From NCBI GenBank assembly GCA_021234155.1, contig JAJEKV010000001.1:15244245-15308244 (forward strand): 64,000 nucleotides of DNA. Direction: 5' to 3'. Below the pieces are notes generated by a model, which made no database searches, had not been told where the DNA came from, and was given only the letters and a program-made list of their open reading frames with translations. Origin of the DNA: Isoetes taiwanensis (lineage: Eukaryota; Streptophyta; Lycopodiopsida; Isoetales; Isoetaceae). Positions 1 through 13,095 of this stretch are shown here, one piece after another. The position numbers were made by a program, and so were the translations under genes. Within the stretch, counting starts at the first letter, position 1, and the number at the start of each line of letters is the position of its first letter.

Positions 1-560
1 TTGTAATCCATTCGATCTTGATCATTAGTTGAGGGCCAAATAAAAAAATGCACAAAGGCTGCATGCAAATACTTGGTGCTCTAGATGTATGAATAGTACA
101 CCTTATGCAATAACGCCCACCAAATCATATAGAAAACCTTAGAAAGAAACTGTGTAAAATAAAAAAAACCCTGTTATTATGCTACATAAAATTGGGATGG
201 CCAACACTAAGCGTATATCATGGATGATCTTAGGGCTAATATCAACTTCATTATTTGCTAAAAATCAAGTTAAAGTTATTTCGAAAATTGAATGAATTGA
301 ATTGATCTATTATTTGGTTGAGGCCAAACTAAGATAATAAAACTCAAGTTTCCAATGGTGTAGTAAAAGAAATTTGTTCATGAAACACCTCTTATGATGT
401 ACAAGAAATTTGCTCCGGGGCCAAGGCCGCCCGCGAACATTTTGCTCAACTTCGTTACCAAATGCCAACTTGTGTAAAAGTTATCGGATGGAAAATAAGC
501 ATAAATTTCTAGCATGATGGGGAATAGTCAAATAATCGATCAAAACAACACCTTCTAGAT
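1..560. other. AT-rich intergenic DNA, repeat end
   Basis: No gene is seen. Bases about 81-185 (a GTACAC-like stretch, CACCAAATCATAT, an A-rich run, then CCCTGTTAT and ATGCTA) are related in the same order to about 10130-10232, so this is probably one copy of a dispersed repeat. Bases about 400-470 (AAGAAATTTGCTC, GGCCAAGGCCGCC) resemble about 40453-40495, another dispersed match. Both statements come from reading by eye, without an alignment score. Confidence 0.45.
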
Positions 561-659
561 CGACAATTGAAGATTTTTATGTATGGGGACCATGTGCCTT
601 TCCCCACAATATAGAAACAAAGAAAAAAATTTCTCCCCATTTCCCTATTTGCGAACCTT

Positions 660-1030
660 TGGATTCACGGAGGCCTTGAGATGGTTTTGCGAGGCTTTCT
701 TGATGCTTCATCTCGAATGAAGGCTCTGGCGAGTTTTTTTTCTTGATCTTTGAATTAAAGCGTTCTGATTCTGGCGAGTTTTTTCTTGCTTCCTTTAACT
801 CGAGTTCTTCTTGGCGAGTTTTTCTTGATGCCGAATGAAGGCATTGGCAGTTTCGGCCAGTTTTTCTTGTTTCCTTTAACTCGAGTGTTTCTTGATGCTT
901 CAAACTTTATATTTCTTGATTCAGAAGCGAGTTTTGCTACAAACTTCTTGCATGCAAGCAGTTTCTTGTATTTTTTGTAAGTTTCTTTCGCATGTAAGTT
1001 TTTGTAGGTAAGATCTTTCATGCATGTAAG
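660..1030. repeat. degenerate short repeat cluster
   Basis: Variants of a T-rich motif (GGCGAGTTTTTTCTTG, then CTTTAACTCGAG, then TTCTTGATGC) recur several times with uneven spacing. Reading frames on both strands through this block are Lys/Arg-rich or Phe-rich in a way that simply mirrors the repeat, so no protein is claimed. Confidence 0.5.
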
Positions 1031-1385
1031 CTTATGTCTTGTTATTTTTTTTGCAGGTGGTTGTGCTTGTGGATGCTCCATTTATTTTAGTAGCGAAAGG
1101 GCGAATCAGAAGATTTTGGGTATTTTCGTAGGTGTATCCTTTATCATCTTGTCCTGTGCCTTCTCTTTGCTAATCTCTTTACTGATAAAAGTGTTGCTGC
1201 AGCTAAAACTGCCCCTAAAACTTTGTTTTTGAGCTCTGTAACAAAATGAAGCTTGTAATGCTTCAAAATGCTCTCTGTTGAATGTAAAATTGGCACTAGC
1301 ATTTGAGATTTGAATGAAAACTATAAGCTTTGATAGTGGATTTTAAGATTCTGAGTTCTGAATATAATGATATAAAAAAAAAATA

Positions 1386-1495
1386 CAGGTATTCAACCGG
1401 TTGAAAACAAGAAGAAGAAAGAACCGGTTGAAAACACGAAGAGGAAGAAGAAATACTGCTAAGAAAGAAACGGTTGAAAACACGAAGAAGATGAC
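1386..1495. repeat. short tandem repeat with CGGTTGAAAAC
   Basis: Three imperfect copies of a purine-rich unit starting (AC)CGGTTGAAAACA and followed by GAAGAAG runs. No coding signal is seen. The flanking 1500-1580 stretch, read on the minus strand (CACGTGGCAAGCCCTACAAC), resembles about 14978-15020 and may be another copy of that dispersed sequence. Confidence 0.4.
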
Positions 1496-1699
1496 TGCTT
1501 GAACTTGTCACCCAGAATCCGGGTACCCAACTTCCATTCGAGGTTGTAGGGCTTGCCACGTGTCTGCACACAAATGCGCCATAGACAAAAAAAATCGGCC
1601 CTGTTTTCATATTGTTGGGTTGGAACATTTGAAGGTTGAACCATGATAAACTTGTTCTTTTTATCATAGGCATAATATCATGTGGTTATACTATACCAA

Positions 1700-4600
1700 A
1701 CATCATGCCTAGATTCCCTTATCATACAAAATGTTCATAAATGACATTTGAAATTGAATTATGACTTAGTTAAATGCAAAAAGATAATCCCATCGATTAG
1801 AAGATTAATTGACTTGACTACTGCAACAACCCTACAATGCTTGATTTCAACAATAGACGGAATGGGACTCCTCGTTTCTTTGTGTCCCCTCCGAAGCTAA
1901 ACTAGATTTTGCAATTACTTTGTTTCCAAATCCACCATAGCGAGAACAATAAATAGCAGCAATGCTTGCCAAGACATGCCATTTTGTAAAAGAGCTTCTA
2001 CACGTCCTTGAAGAGTGAAAAGTATTGCTACTCACGATTGATGGAGAACTAAAACACCTGCAATAAATGGATTGCATAAGATAAGAACCTGTTCTATTGA
2101 GCTTAACAGACCTACGCTGAAGATAACCTGCTGCATTGAGCTTAAGACCTTGAGGCACGAGGCTTATGTCCCTCCACGTAATAGAACAGGGGGTCCTCTT
2201 TTGTGGGTTCTTTTATTTTTTTCGCCCAATCTTCACAGAATGACCTTCATCAATAAGCAGAGGATGCCCATTGTCGAGTTCTCTCTCTCAGCCCTTCATT
2301 TCTTCGTTTATAAGCTTAAACTAAAATGTCAACAAACAGAAAATCCCTATTGGTGGGTTCTCCATTGTCACCTAATTTAGGTGTTTCTTGGCAACGACAT
2401 TACTGCATTTTGTAACCTTCACCATCTTAAGATTACAACCTAAATTATTTTAAGGTCATTTTTAGGTGTTTGTCCCTTTAAGATTTCAGGCGGGGCCACA
2501 GTCAATCAACCATTCTAAAACGTAATTCTCACTTGCATGTAATAAGTGTATAAATAGAATAGAATATGATTTTATCGTCCACGGAACCCGCCCTATTGTG
2601 CAGATCAAGATACAAAATATAATTTCCCAAACATATGTGCTTGTTCTAAGGTTTTGAACTAATGCACTGCACAAGACAAAAAGATGTATTTTGGACTATT
2701 CTGATATTGTTTAGTCAACTATGTCTATCTGCAAAATTGAACCACTTCAACACTTATTGGAGGTCTTTCTCCTCTGTAGCATTTCAACAATTTCAACCAT
2801 ATGTTTTGGTGTTAAATCTTCCTATTAAGATAATATGCTTAGATCGGAAAATATCTTTGGAGAAAACTATGAAGAAGCGTGGTACAAAGTGTCGGAGAGA
2901 CCCCCATATAATAGTTGTATGAGAAGCCTGACACCCTATTTGTATTGTCAACAACAACGTCGTGAGCATTTACACAAATAATCCTGTAAGAAAGCACCTC
3001 TTGGTTGATTCCAAGAGGTTAAGCCAGTTTTCTCCAAATCTGATGTAAACATTACCATGCATTGGTTCCCCACCACGAGAAAATTGTTCATCCTTTTTAC
3101 CCAGGAAAGAAGTTGCATATCGGATAACTATTTGTCCACTATGAATCAATCAAAAGCTATCAATTATTACCATTTCATTTGCACACCCAAGCGTTTAGAC
3201 AAAAGATGTCTCAATTTCGTGCCCCGCGTAACATTACTACCAAAAAATCAAGAGATCATTCAATACTAAGCGTGTATTCTTTGACGAGGAAAGCATGTAG
3301 AGGACATCGCTATAGCCTGAGCTTAGAGGCGTTCTTGGAACATGGAGATCTTCATTGCACATATCGGCTACTAAAAGCTGATTTGGGTCATGTAAAGCTG
3401 CTTGAATTCATATCTTGCATTGATGGCTTTGGCCCAGAATAAATTTTCGAGCTTAAAGAGGCTTTAATTGAGCTCTTTTCTTCGCATAGCTTGTAGAAGA
3501 TGAGTAAAGGATTTTACCACCAAACAAGCGAGAATATTGCCTGATTTAAGAAAATGGCATTCTGGTAGCATTACCATAATTCTAGAACATAGAAAAGTGC
3601 TTTCTAGAACTCAGCCGGGGCTCCCAAGCTTTAGCTTGCATCTCAAAAGGTCAAAGTCAATATGTATAAAGTCCAATAGTTAAAGTAAAGCTTATTCCCT
3701 CCATTACTAGACCTAAAGCAGCAGTTCATTGCCAAATGCCAAGGTAACAACAGCATCTGTCATGCTTAGAGAGCCCCAAAGCTTGCTTAAGATATCTAAG
3801 TTTACCAACATCTCATCATACCGCTTCAAGGCTCACGACGATTCGATCTTGTGGCGACCTCGCCTTGAGAATCGTGGGTTTTTCATCGTTGAATTTTTTT
3901 TGCGAGCAAGTAAGGGCTTCAAACCAAAAAATTGCCATGTGTCGATCCTACCAATTTTTTGGCCTCAAACAAAATAGAATAAAACAGAAAAGGAACATGA
4001 CTTATATATGACTGATAAGAACTTTATGAATATTAGCAACTAAAAGGATTACATTTGATATGCAATTTCTTTTTTCTTTTTGAGGACTAACTAGCTCATT
4101 ACATATTAACCATATTGGCACAAGGAAGTTAGATCGATGCAGTAATAAGATTTTTAATGCAAAAAATATCATTGAGGAACTATAAGTACAAAAATCTTCT
4201 CTCCTAAGATACTAAGTAGATTCGGGCACCTCAACATCAATGATGGTCCAAAGGCGAATATAATTTTTGGGTTGCAGAAGAACAAACTTAATGGAGAAGG
4301 TTGGTTGATTGAGTATTATTGAGATATGCTAATTGAGCGGATGAGATTAGGGTTTTCTCCACATCCAAGCTGTTGAGGTCAAAAGAATTTCTGCGTTGCA
4401 TGAGTTAGTAGGTGATTTGGTTGCTACTAGTTGTCCTGATACGGTATTAGGGCGCCATCCGACCATCCATTGTGTCGCTCTAGCTCCTGTAATACACCAG
4501 ACTAACGTTAGCATCATCTTATCCCTTAATCTCCTCCAATCATAGACAACCAATAATAGAGTAGCTAATTGTATGTTTGATGGTGCACTATGATTGGCGT

Positions 4601-5800
4601 GACAAATAGATTAGATACTTTTAATGCCATTTGCTTCAATCTTAATTCTCAAGGAAAAGCATCCTCAAAGGAATCATGAATGCTAAATAACAATGTTCAT
4701 TCTTACTCTGTAGCTAAGATGATTAAGTCCCTTTTTAAGGTGTGCACAAATCATTTCTTATACATTCAAATAGAGTCATGGACTTTCACTATATAATTCA
4801 ACACTATGAAACAACATTGGGGTATGTTTAGGGAAGATTAAAAAAAAAAAATTAAATCTTTATTTTGGTGTGTTATGGGAGATCTTGTTTTTTTTATTAG
4901 AAAAAAAATAAAAATTCAATAAATATTATGAACGACATATAAACCATTAAATAACGTCTCATAATACACCAAAACAAATATTTTAAATTTTCTTTTTCCT
5001 TCTAATGAGGCTAAAATAGATAATAAATGAGGAGCTAGAGTGCCACTGTGCTCCGATAAACTACTTTCTGGTGTCCAAAAAAGACACATATTTTTATTAA
5101 AACCTTTTTTTTCAAACCAAAATTTTGCAAAAACCATTTGCCAACGTATTATAAAAACTCATATTCTATTCAAATATGACTGACTTTTATAACCTATTTA
5201 GATATAGAAGTTTAGCTTTCAATTATTAGCTACATATTAAGACAAATACATTTGGGTTATGGTTAGAGGAGGGATCCTTTGTAAGAACCCATACTTTATT
5301 AAAATAGGTCTAACTTATAATCCCCTATTTTGACACGGGATTTTGCTTCATAACAAACATTAGACATTATGAACTTCATTATGAAGGTTTTAAACCAAGT
5401 TATTTAGACTCAAATAGTGCACAAGCTAATTAAATGCACACTATAGTAACTTATCAAATTCAATGTTGTACTAAAATCTCAGTGATCTATGGAAAATTAA
5501 TTTTTTGACCTAGCCTCTTTTTTTGATCCATTATGCATTGCTCTATTATAGCTTTCGAGAAAGGGCATCCCTGACGAACCCCGATACTACTATCAAATGG
5601 TTGGCTTGTAGAACACCAAGCCGACCGAACATCTTTCATATAGCACGTGCTTTGCATTACGCAAATCTACGAGGGAACCCCGGTATCGCAATCTTGCCCA
5701 TAGCTTTCACGACGAGCCGGTGTCAAAGCGCCCATAAAATCCACGAAGCAACAATATAGATCCTGACGGCGGTTCCTGCTGTCTTCAACCAGAGTTCGCA
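1700..5800. other. intergenic, no recognisable gene
   Basis: Only short frames of scrambled composition occur, with no recognised domain and no plausible exon chain on either strand. Several A/T runs are present (for example 4840-4915). I see no tRNA, rRNA or transposon coding remnant here. Confidence 0.5.
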
Positions 5801-5959
5801 ACATGAAGATGTGGTCAATGGTTGAGTCTTGGGGGAGTCACGAATCACACTTTGGTGTTGGGGATTTTGGCACCGGTCAACATAAGAAAAGGAGGGGGCG
5901 TGAAGGAGTATTTGTAACCTAAGGGCCTAGATTTATAAGGGCCTTTGGGATGTTTACTA

Positions 5960-6110
5960 CAATTATTTTAAATGGCTAAGATAAAGAGGTGAAAATAGAA
6001 GGCTAAGATGAAGGGGCATAAATCAAAGGTTAAGATGAAGAGGCAAAATGGAAGGTTATGATGAAGAGGTTGGAATGGAGGGTGAAGATTATGAGGTGCA
6101 AGGTATTTAA
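5960..6110. repeat. purine-rich degenerate tandem repeat
   Basis: A unit of roughly 30 bases built on GGTTAAGATGAAGAGGCAAA is repeated about four to five times with substitutions. It lies immediately downstream (in minus-strand sense) of the LINE relic at 6.3 kb and could belong to that element's 3' region; this is inference from adjacency only. Confidence 0.45.
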
Positions 6111-6310
6111 GATTTTTGAGGGACACGAGTTCCTCCTCTCTCCCTGATCCAAGATTCTTGAGAGGGTTCAGAGACCTCTCTTGATCATGGATTTAGAGGC
6201 CCTCCATGTTTCAGAGGCATGGAGGGCAATTTGCATTGTATTCCTTCTCTTATTCTTATCATTAAAAGATTATAATTATTTTGGGCCCAAGATTTTTCTT
6301 TGAATCTCTC

Positions 6311-7525
6311 TCATTCTTTATCTTGCAGCATCAAATTTGATCTTGATTCTTGCCTCTTGAGGCCACTTGTTGGGGATTGTGGGGAAAATTCGTCAACACC
6401 TGGATGAGGGCCCGCACCTCTGCTGCCTCGGCCCATCCCGTCAACTGCTGCTCGAGAATCCCAGCAAGTAGTTTTGCAAACACCGAACTGACCATGATTG
6501 TTGGTGGTGCCATTACAGGCGGTGCGGGTCACCTGCCTTATAGATGGGAACAACTCTGCTATTGGTCCACTGCAGCGAGAAACCTTCCTGTAATGCCTTG
6601 CTGAACAAGGCCGTCAGCATTGGTACTATGGACTAAAGCATCTGGGCATAAGCCCCTACATGTTCATAATCTAATTGCAGCTGAGGCATGTGAGGAGTTG
6701 TTGCATAGGGGGTTCGCACAACCTGCCAAGCCAAATTCAAGTAAAGTGGTAAGTGGTGTGAGTCGATCTCTTCATCCCCATTAGATGTTCCCACCTAGAA
6801 GTGCTTGATGACATGCATATCCTGCTCAGGCACCAGCACATAGTCCACACCACACTAGATCCTCCCTCCTGGTTTTCCTGTCTACAAGTGCTCTTGGGGG
6901 TGGATGGCCACTGTGCCAGTCCATTGCAGATCACCAGGTCAAAGATACCACAGAGCAAAAGCAACTGTCTACCATAGCGCGTGACCTGATTGTCATCGAT
7001 AAAGGTGGCCAAGCTCCATACGAGGGGATCGGTGCAATACATCATCGATCAAGGGATCAAATCTCATGGGTTATTTCTAGCCGGTCGTGCATTGAAGTCT
7101 CAAGGAGTATGACCCTTAGCATGGCTTATCTTTGTTGTATGTCATCATATAGATTGACATAGGGGTCCGACCTATCCACATCCAGAGTAGGTGTGGTAGA
7201 AGTTGCTACGCATGTGGAAAGTAGCGGTGTCACAAAGAGAAGTGCACTCTTGCGGTTTTTACTGCAGCACCCACAGTGCTTGGTTGTGCTTATGCTGTCT
7301 TGAACAAAGGAGATTGACTATGCCAAGGCGTTCGGTATTAGCGAGGCAACCCCCATGCCTAAGCTTTCCTATGCAATCATTGGAGATTGAGTAGCGCGGT
7401 ATCCTGGCAAGTCGGGTATCTGTCTCCTGCTTGAGGGCTCCCATGTTCCATGGCGAAGATGAGATCCATATGCGGCAAGCCCGAGTTGAGACTATCTCCT
7501 TTACGCCGTGGGAAGCCGGAGACAA
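6311..7525 (-). pseudogene. LINE (non-LTR retrotransposon) relic: endonuclease and RT start
   Basis: Read on the minus strand, three frames line up in the order expected for a LINE ORF2. At 7525-7259 there is an endonuclease-like start (ALKQETDTRLARIPRYS, then GKLRHGG). At 7045-6737 there is an endonuclease middle and end (RYGRQLLLLCGIFDLVIC, NGLAQWPSTPKSTC, and SSVV followed by a frameshifted DYVLV-like end). At about 6625-6311 there is the start of a reverse transcriptase (TALFSKALQEGFSLQWTNS, RVVPIYKAGD, then, after a frameshift and stop, SSVFAKLLAGILEQQL and GWAEAAEVRA). The catalytic YxDD region and everything after it are absent. Several frameshifts and stops make it non-functional. The RT part closely resembles the plus-strand relic at 36.3 kb, so both are probably one family. 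Confidence 0.75.
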
Positions 7526-7776
7526 TTCGAGGAGACCATGCGGGGCCTAATTCCTATTTGTTGGCGAAATTTGCGGTGGGTATCGATGTGGCGTGAAAGG
7601 GGATGGCGAAGTGGAAGCGATCGAGATGTGCGAGAGCATCCCGAAGGTAGAGAGGCCGAGGGGGGCATCGCGGCTGTAGTAGGCGAAGCAGTGGCATGGT
7701 CAGGGGCTGCTGGAGGGTTAGCAGGATTCGCAGCAGCATTTGGCGGCCTGAAAATTTGCATCTTGCCCCGAATCAA
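7501..7776 (-). other. Pro/Ala-rich open frame next to LINE relic
   Basis: A minus-strand frame of about 91 codons, rich in Pro, Ala, Ser and Arg (for example NAAANPANPPAAPDHA), overlaps the upstream end of the LINE endonuclease relic. It could be the tail of the element's first ORF or a GC-rich chance frame; the plus strand and another minus-strand frame are open over the same bases. No domain is recognised. Confidence 0.25.
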
Positions 7777-7795
7777 TCATGCAACTCCTTTGGCC

Positions 7796-8096
7796 AACTC
7801 GTGCATGCGGTCTTCTTGTTAGGCAGGGGTCAGGTCTCGGTCAACATACATGGCGGTTCCCTTCAGCTGCCTACCTTGGCGCAGGATGGATGCTTTCACT
7901 TGCGCATCGTCGCGTGAGCGTGCCTACTTCGTGGGCGATGCAGGTATTTGGATGCCATGGCGTCTCACCCTACATACTATGACCAACTCGTGCATGCGGT
8001 CTTCTTGTTAGGCAGGGGTCAGGTCTCGGTCAACATACATGGCATCTCCCTTCAGCTACCTTGGCGCAGGATGGATGCTTTCACTTGCGCATCTCG
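7796..8096. repeat. tandem duplication, about 186-bp offset
   Basis: A block starting AACTCGTGCATGCGGTCTTC at about 7796 recurs at about 7983 with near identity through the sequence ending ATGGATGCTTTCACTTGCGC. The two copies differ mainly by a small indel near 7868. It looks like a recent local duplication; no gene is seen in it. Confidence 0.8.
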
Positions 8097-8139
8097 TACT
8101 GTGAACGTGACTACTCGTGGGCGGCCTGAGCGCTAGATG

Positions 8140-10130
8140 GGCATATTTGCCCTTTATTCCAAGATCTGGACCATACATAGCGATCCTCGTTTGTGGGATA
8201 TGCATGTACAAGTTTTTGTATACTGTATATTAAGGTTTGTAAAATACTATAAGATTTGAAAGAATATACTTAATGGTTTGTACATGTATTGTAAAAATAT
8301 TTTTGGGGCTCTCACTGCCCTATGTAACCCCCCATGTGAATATGCATCCAAACCAAAGGGGGTTTAAGGGGAATTTTAATTTAAATGTGTTGAATGCAAT
8401 GGTTTGTTTTAATAATGTTAATGGTAGTTGTGTGTTGATTGTTATATTAAAAAAAAATTTGGGCCCTTCGGGCCCTAACTAAAGCAAAAATAGGTAAACT
8501 TTATGGGTCAGTTAGCCTGTTTATGTAAGTATGTAAGTCCCAAGAAATATACAAATAGGAGTTTTAATTCCATACCGACATGCGTTTGACAAAGATCAGC
8601 AAATAGGACGATCTTTATGTACGAAATGCATGGATATAAATATCTTATTTCATCACCACAATCTCATAGAGGCATTGGCACCATTAAATATTGAGAACTG
8701 TAAATAATATAAATTCTATATGGGCCATAGATAGTTGGGTATGCTGATTTCAGCGATCAAATTCTCCTGCATAGTATCCAATGGGATATTTTAATATCAA
8801 GTATGTTGCAACAAGCTTGGCTTCATCTTTCACACTTTATTCGTTTATGAAATAGACACTTAGATACATCTCAAACATCTTAGTACTATACAGTCTGCTC
8901 GATGATGCAACAACCTGTAAAAGCAGCAAATCCATGTCAACAAAACCAAAGACTTCAGATATTCTTCAACAGATAAGAATTCTTAACCATGAAACATACA
9001 CAAATACTAAGAATGCAATAAAAACCTTCTGTAGCTTTAACCTAATTGCAACTTGGTATGTGGCTGCCAAGCAAATGGCCACAATAAAACCTTCTATAGC
9101 TTTAACCTATTTGCAGCTTGGAGAGATCAATGGAGCTGACAGTCAAGCAAACGACCACTGAAAATAATTGCAGCTACAATCTCAAATGATTAGCGCTGAC
9201 CCCCGAAGAAAATTTCTGCAAAAAACTACTCCGTTTGCAATTTGGGCTGAACAAAATGGAGCGGTTTCATAGCAAACTATGCAGGTACAATCTTGAAAGC
9301 AAATCAATGCTGACCCATGAAGAAAAAACTCTGCAGAAAATATACCTGAATGGAAAATAAATGGGAGGACTGACGGGCTTGAGGCAAGAAACAACCCAAC
9401 TGCTGGCCGACCCCTTTGGACCGAAAAACACCCGCTAAGAACTCTGCAGAATTGATGCTTGAGGAAAAAACCGACTCTCAGAGACAATATCCGACTCTCA
9501 GAAAGACCCAATAGAATCTCCAGAAATCAAATCAGTTCTGGCCCCTCTTTGAATGCCCAAAAATCTCCTATGCAGCATCGATTTCTATCTTTTGAAGAAG
9601 CCCAATGCAAATCCGGCCCCCTAAGCCCCAAATTGGCTCTTTCTATGAAGTTTCCAGCTCTTAATCTGGACATGTGATCCGTTGTTTTCCGTGTTTTCCA
9701 TATTCAACCTATCCATATGTTGTAGCAATTTCAAGAACCTGCAAGGCTGATTTATGTCTGTCGTGGCTCTTATCAATCTCCAGCTCCAAAACCGGTATAT
9801 CTTAGCTTCGATCTAGCCGCAGCTCTGAAGGAAGAAGTCATGGCAATTTATCTTCGATTCTTCATGATCTCCTCAGAGGATCGTGGGCAGCCCGAGACAA
9901 TATCCGCTTAGGTCGAACAGATCTCGGTTGCCTCCATTCATGGAGATAGAGAGGAGCACGCCAAAAAAGGGCTTAGGGAAAAAATGCCTCGATTATGGCC
10001 CTAATCCACACAACCCTAAAAAAAAACCTAAAAATAATGGGAGGATATTCACACCCACCACAAAAGAAGCCTCCACCACAGGATTTGTCCTTTTTTCTAA
10101 GATTAACGGCTAACAAAAGGGTGCACTCTA
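8140..10130. other. intergenic; weak local repeats
   Basis: No convincing gene. Between about 9000 and 9340 phrases recur loosely (AACCTTCTGTAGCTTTAACC twice; GCTGACCC then GAAGAAAA then CTGCA twice), suggesting degenerate repeats. The end, about 10130-10232, matches the dispersed repeat at the start of the window. Confidence 0.4.
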
Positions 10131-10423
10131 GAAATACTATTTAGTACACACGGATGAATACGACCACCAAATCATATGAAAATCTTAGAGAAAACAGTAC
10201 AAAAACAGAAAAAAAAAACCCTGTTATAATGCTAGATATTAATGTGTACTGGCGTGGGGAATGTCATTCGAGAAAGAATCAACATCTGGAGCTGGTTAAT
10301 GAGGTCCTCCTCTGCCTCTTCTGTCAGGCCACGTGCCACCACATTGTGGCTTCTTCGTCTCAGCTCCTGGAACTCTCTGATTGTTGGGTCAATCCTACCC
10401 GGCACAACAGGAGTTGTTTGCTG

Positions 10424-11240
10424 TCAGTGGAGCATAGGATGTGGCCTATGTTGGGGCAGTGGTGGCATGGAGCGGCTTGGGGGTGCAGTAATAGACGGCC
10501 CTGGCTGATGCCGTGCAGACTCTTGGGCAGGTGGGACTACCGTGGCAGGTATAGTGGTCTCTCCTTCCTTAAGCCGGAAGCTTAGCTCCCTCTTTGGAAT
10601 TATTCTTTGCCTTGTCAATTCACGCATACCTGCTGCAATTGCTCATGAGCCTCACGCATGGAGGCCCTTGCCTTTGTTCAGCGATGGCTGCCCTCGTTCC
10701 TGCACCTTCCAATCTCGGCTGCGGGCTATGCTCCGATTTACGCAGCGAGAGTCCGGTAGAGTTCATTGGTGGATGAGGCCACTTCTTGTGTCTTGACCCT
10801 AGTTTGAAGGGCTCTCAATTGTGACTGGCTCTCTTCAAAAGCGACCTGGACTTTTTGCATCACAGTAGTAGCCTCCTCAGCCTCTGATCGAAGGTGGGAG
10901 ATGGTTGCCATTGTCTCCTGCTCAACACGTTGCTTGTCCTGTGTCATGGTTTCAATGGCGGTGGACAAGGAATCCATGCGGGCCTGCATGTCAGTGAGAC
11001 TCTTCTTGTCCTTCTGCCTTTCAGAGTGCACTAGGCGAAGGCCATCCTCCAGCTGCTGTATGCGGGTCTCCATACTGGAAACACGTTGTTTTTCAGTAGC
11101 CAGCTGCCTCTTGAGCAATTTGGGTGTGGAGGCCTGTATCTCCTCTGCCAAGCAAGCAATTCGAGCTCCGTTGCCCTCTGCCATTGCTTGAACCTGTTTT
11201 CAGTGCTCCTCAACTGTCTGGTTTGGTGGTGGTGAAGCAT
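10424..11240 (-). pseudogene. coiled-coil protein remnant, possibly retroelement ORF1
   Basis: The main minus-strand frame (11184-10738, about 148 codons) is strongly coiled-coil: long runs of Glu, Gln, Lys, Arg and Leu in heptad-like spacing (LLKRQLATEKQRVSSMET, QQLEDGLRLVHSERQKDKK, TISHLRSEAEEATTVMQ). Two further minus-strand frames flank it (11240-11031 and 10627-10424), the latter Pro-rich. A coiled coil plus Pro-rich tail fits ORF1/gag of a LINE or LTR element, and a LINE relic lies about 3 kb away on the same strand. A host coiled-coil gene fragment is the alternative. No intact start-to-stop gene of expected size is seen. Confidence 0.4.
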
Positions 11241-11594
11241 TGATACGACTTACTGCTAGGCTAGAGTATCTATCATATGCCTGTCGAGCTATGCTTGTTG
11301 CCGCGAGACTTTTGCCAGCTTCTCTTTTTCGGTGTGCACTGTCAATTTTGCTAGTGTCATCGGTCACGATTGGGGATGGCATCTATGTACTCTCCGATAG
11401 AAGTTTTCTTTGCCATGTCTGCTTATTTGGGTAGAGGGCTGCATATCGGCACCATCCACATGCATATCGATGGGGTTGAATGAAGGGGCAGGAGGGCTCG
11501 TCCAGCTCTTCTATCCTTTGGAGTGGCCATGAATAGGGTGTCACCTATGAGGGCGGCTTAATGCGAAAGCCTCCAAGCACTTTGATCCCACACA

Positions 11595-12005
11595 ACCTCT
11601 GTCCCCCGTCTGAAAGCTTCCACGTATCAGAAGCAGGCGCATGCTTTGTCACCTTACACACCTGTCCGAAGTGTCGAAATGCAGAATTCAAGTGCAACCT
11701 CTATCACCTTATAGGCGCTTGTCTCAGATGAATAGTGGCAATGATCACTTCCTTATAGACCCCTATCTGAAAGCCTCCTGCATGCAAATGTTTGAATCCA
11801 GGGCGATGCCTCCAAGGGCAAGAAGCAAGTGCAGGCTCTTTCACCTTACAGACACCCGTCTGAAAGTGTTCAAGTGCATGAATCAAGCGCAGCCTCTAGT
11901 GCAACCTCTGCCACCTTACAGATGTTTGTCTGAAATGAAAATAAGCAATGGTTTTCTCCCTTACAGATGCCCGTCTGCAAGGCTTCAGCATGTAAATGCT
12001 TGAAT
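11595..12005. repeat. tandem repeat with CAGAC...GTCTG inverted core
   Basis: About seven degenerate copies of a unit containing CCTTACAGACACCCGTCTGA, with cores near 11600, 11650, 11710, 11755, 11845, 11913 and 11962, separated by roughly 45-90 bases. CAGAC and GTCTG form a short inverted repeat around a 4-base centre in the best copies. Several copies are followed by a CATGCAAATG-like phrase. Confidence 0.65.
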
Positions 12006-12059
12006 CCAAGGTGATTGGATGGTATCACACCATCTGAATCCCGTCTTAAAATCGAGTTG

Positions 12060-12970
12060 CAAAAGCTTGTTGTTTTCTCCTCTCAGATCCTATGCAAATG
12101 TGTGCAAACCATATGTCTTTAGAATCATCACAGAACAAGCATTCCAATGATATGCATTGCTCCCAAAACAGAGCTGTAGATCAATAAATATGAAGAGAAG
12201 TATATGGTGCTAGAAAATGGAACAATGGAAACCCTAAAACCAGCACTAAAAATCTGTTGTTTTTTCTCTGAAGTCCTGTCCAAACATCAGCAACATAAAA
12301 TATTTTTGAAATAACTCTGAGAGAGCTTTCCAAAGATATAAATTTCATGAGAAACCGAGTCACAGAGAAATAGATATGAACAAAAATGTAATATGAACCA
12401 CAAAATAGTGGTGCGGCTGTAAATCTGTGTTTTTGCTATGGAAAAACCATTCAAACACATGCAAATCACATATTTTCATAAAGATCTCTGAGGGAGCTTT
12501 CCAATGCAATAAATTTCAGCTAAAACGGAGTTAAAATTCGCCAAGTACGATAAAAAATATGTGGAGAATACCACGAGCACTTCAGGGTTTTTTTTTGTGC
12601 CCTCAATTTGCAGCCCAAAAATTTGAGTTTTTGCTGAGGAAAGATTATTAAAACACATATAAATTACATATAATAGGAAGAACTCTGAGATGACTTTCCA
12701 ACACAATATATTTCAGCTAAAACGGAGTTCTTGATCTCCAGGTATGATCAAAAGTGTTTGGCGGACACCACCCGATTAGCCGGGGGTTTTGGGGCCCCAA
12801 TTTCTGACCCGAAAATCTGTGTTTTTGATGTAAACGAATTAGTATATGCAAATCACATACCACAGAAAGAACTTTAAGATGGCTTTCCAACGCAACAAAT
12901 TTTGGCTGAAACAGACTTCCAGATCTCCAGTTATGATTGAAAACGTGTGACCGGCTTTTAGAGCGCCTAG
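12060..12970. repeat. degenerate satellite-like tandem repeat, about 185 bp
   Basis: A recurring phrase built on GAGCTTTCCAATGCAATAAA, then TTTCAGCTAAAACGGAGT, appears near 12140, 12325, 12496, 12693 and 12882, giving spacings of about 185, 171, 197 and 189 bases. Each copy also carries an ATCTGTGTTTTTGCT-like segment. This is a diverged tandem array of about five units. Confidence 0.7.
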
Positions 12971-13093
12971 GGTTTTAGAGAAAAACGGAGGACAACTCTA
13001 TTGTGCATCAACCCCAATACATTGCAGGTGATGAATTACCATGTATTCTGCTTACTAGTGCATTGGCCATCATAGTATTCTATGATAAGCTTT

Positions 13094-13095
<2 letters not shown>

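Noticed and set aside
10154-10585. Plus-strand frame of 143 codons
   Set aside because: It lies largely opposite the Pro-rich end of the minus-strand coiled-coil remnant, and shows no recognised domain.
5800-12000. A full LTR retrotransposon spanning the minus-strand frames
   Set aside because: No pair of matching long terminal repeats, primer-binding site or integrase/protease motifs was found; the readable parts are LINE-like.
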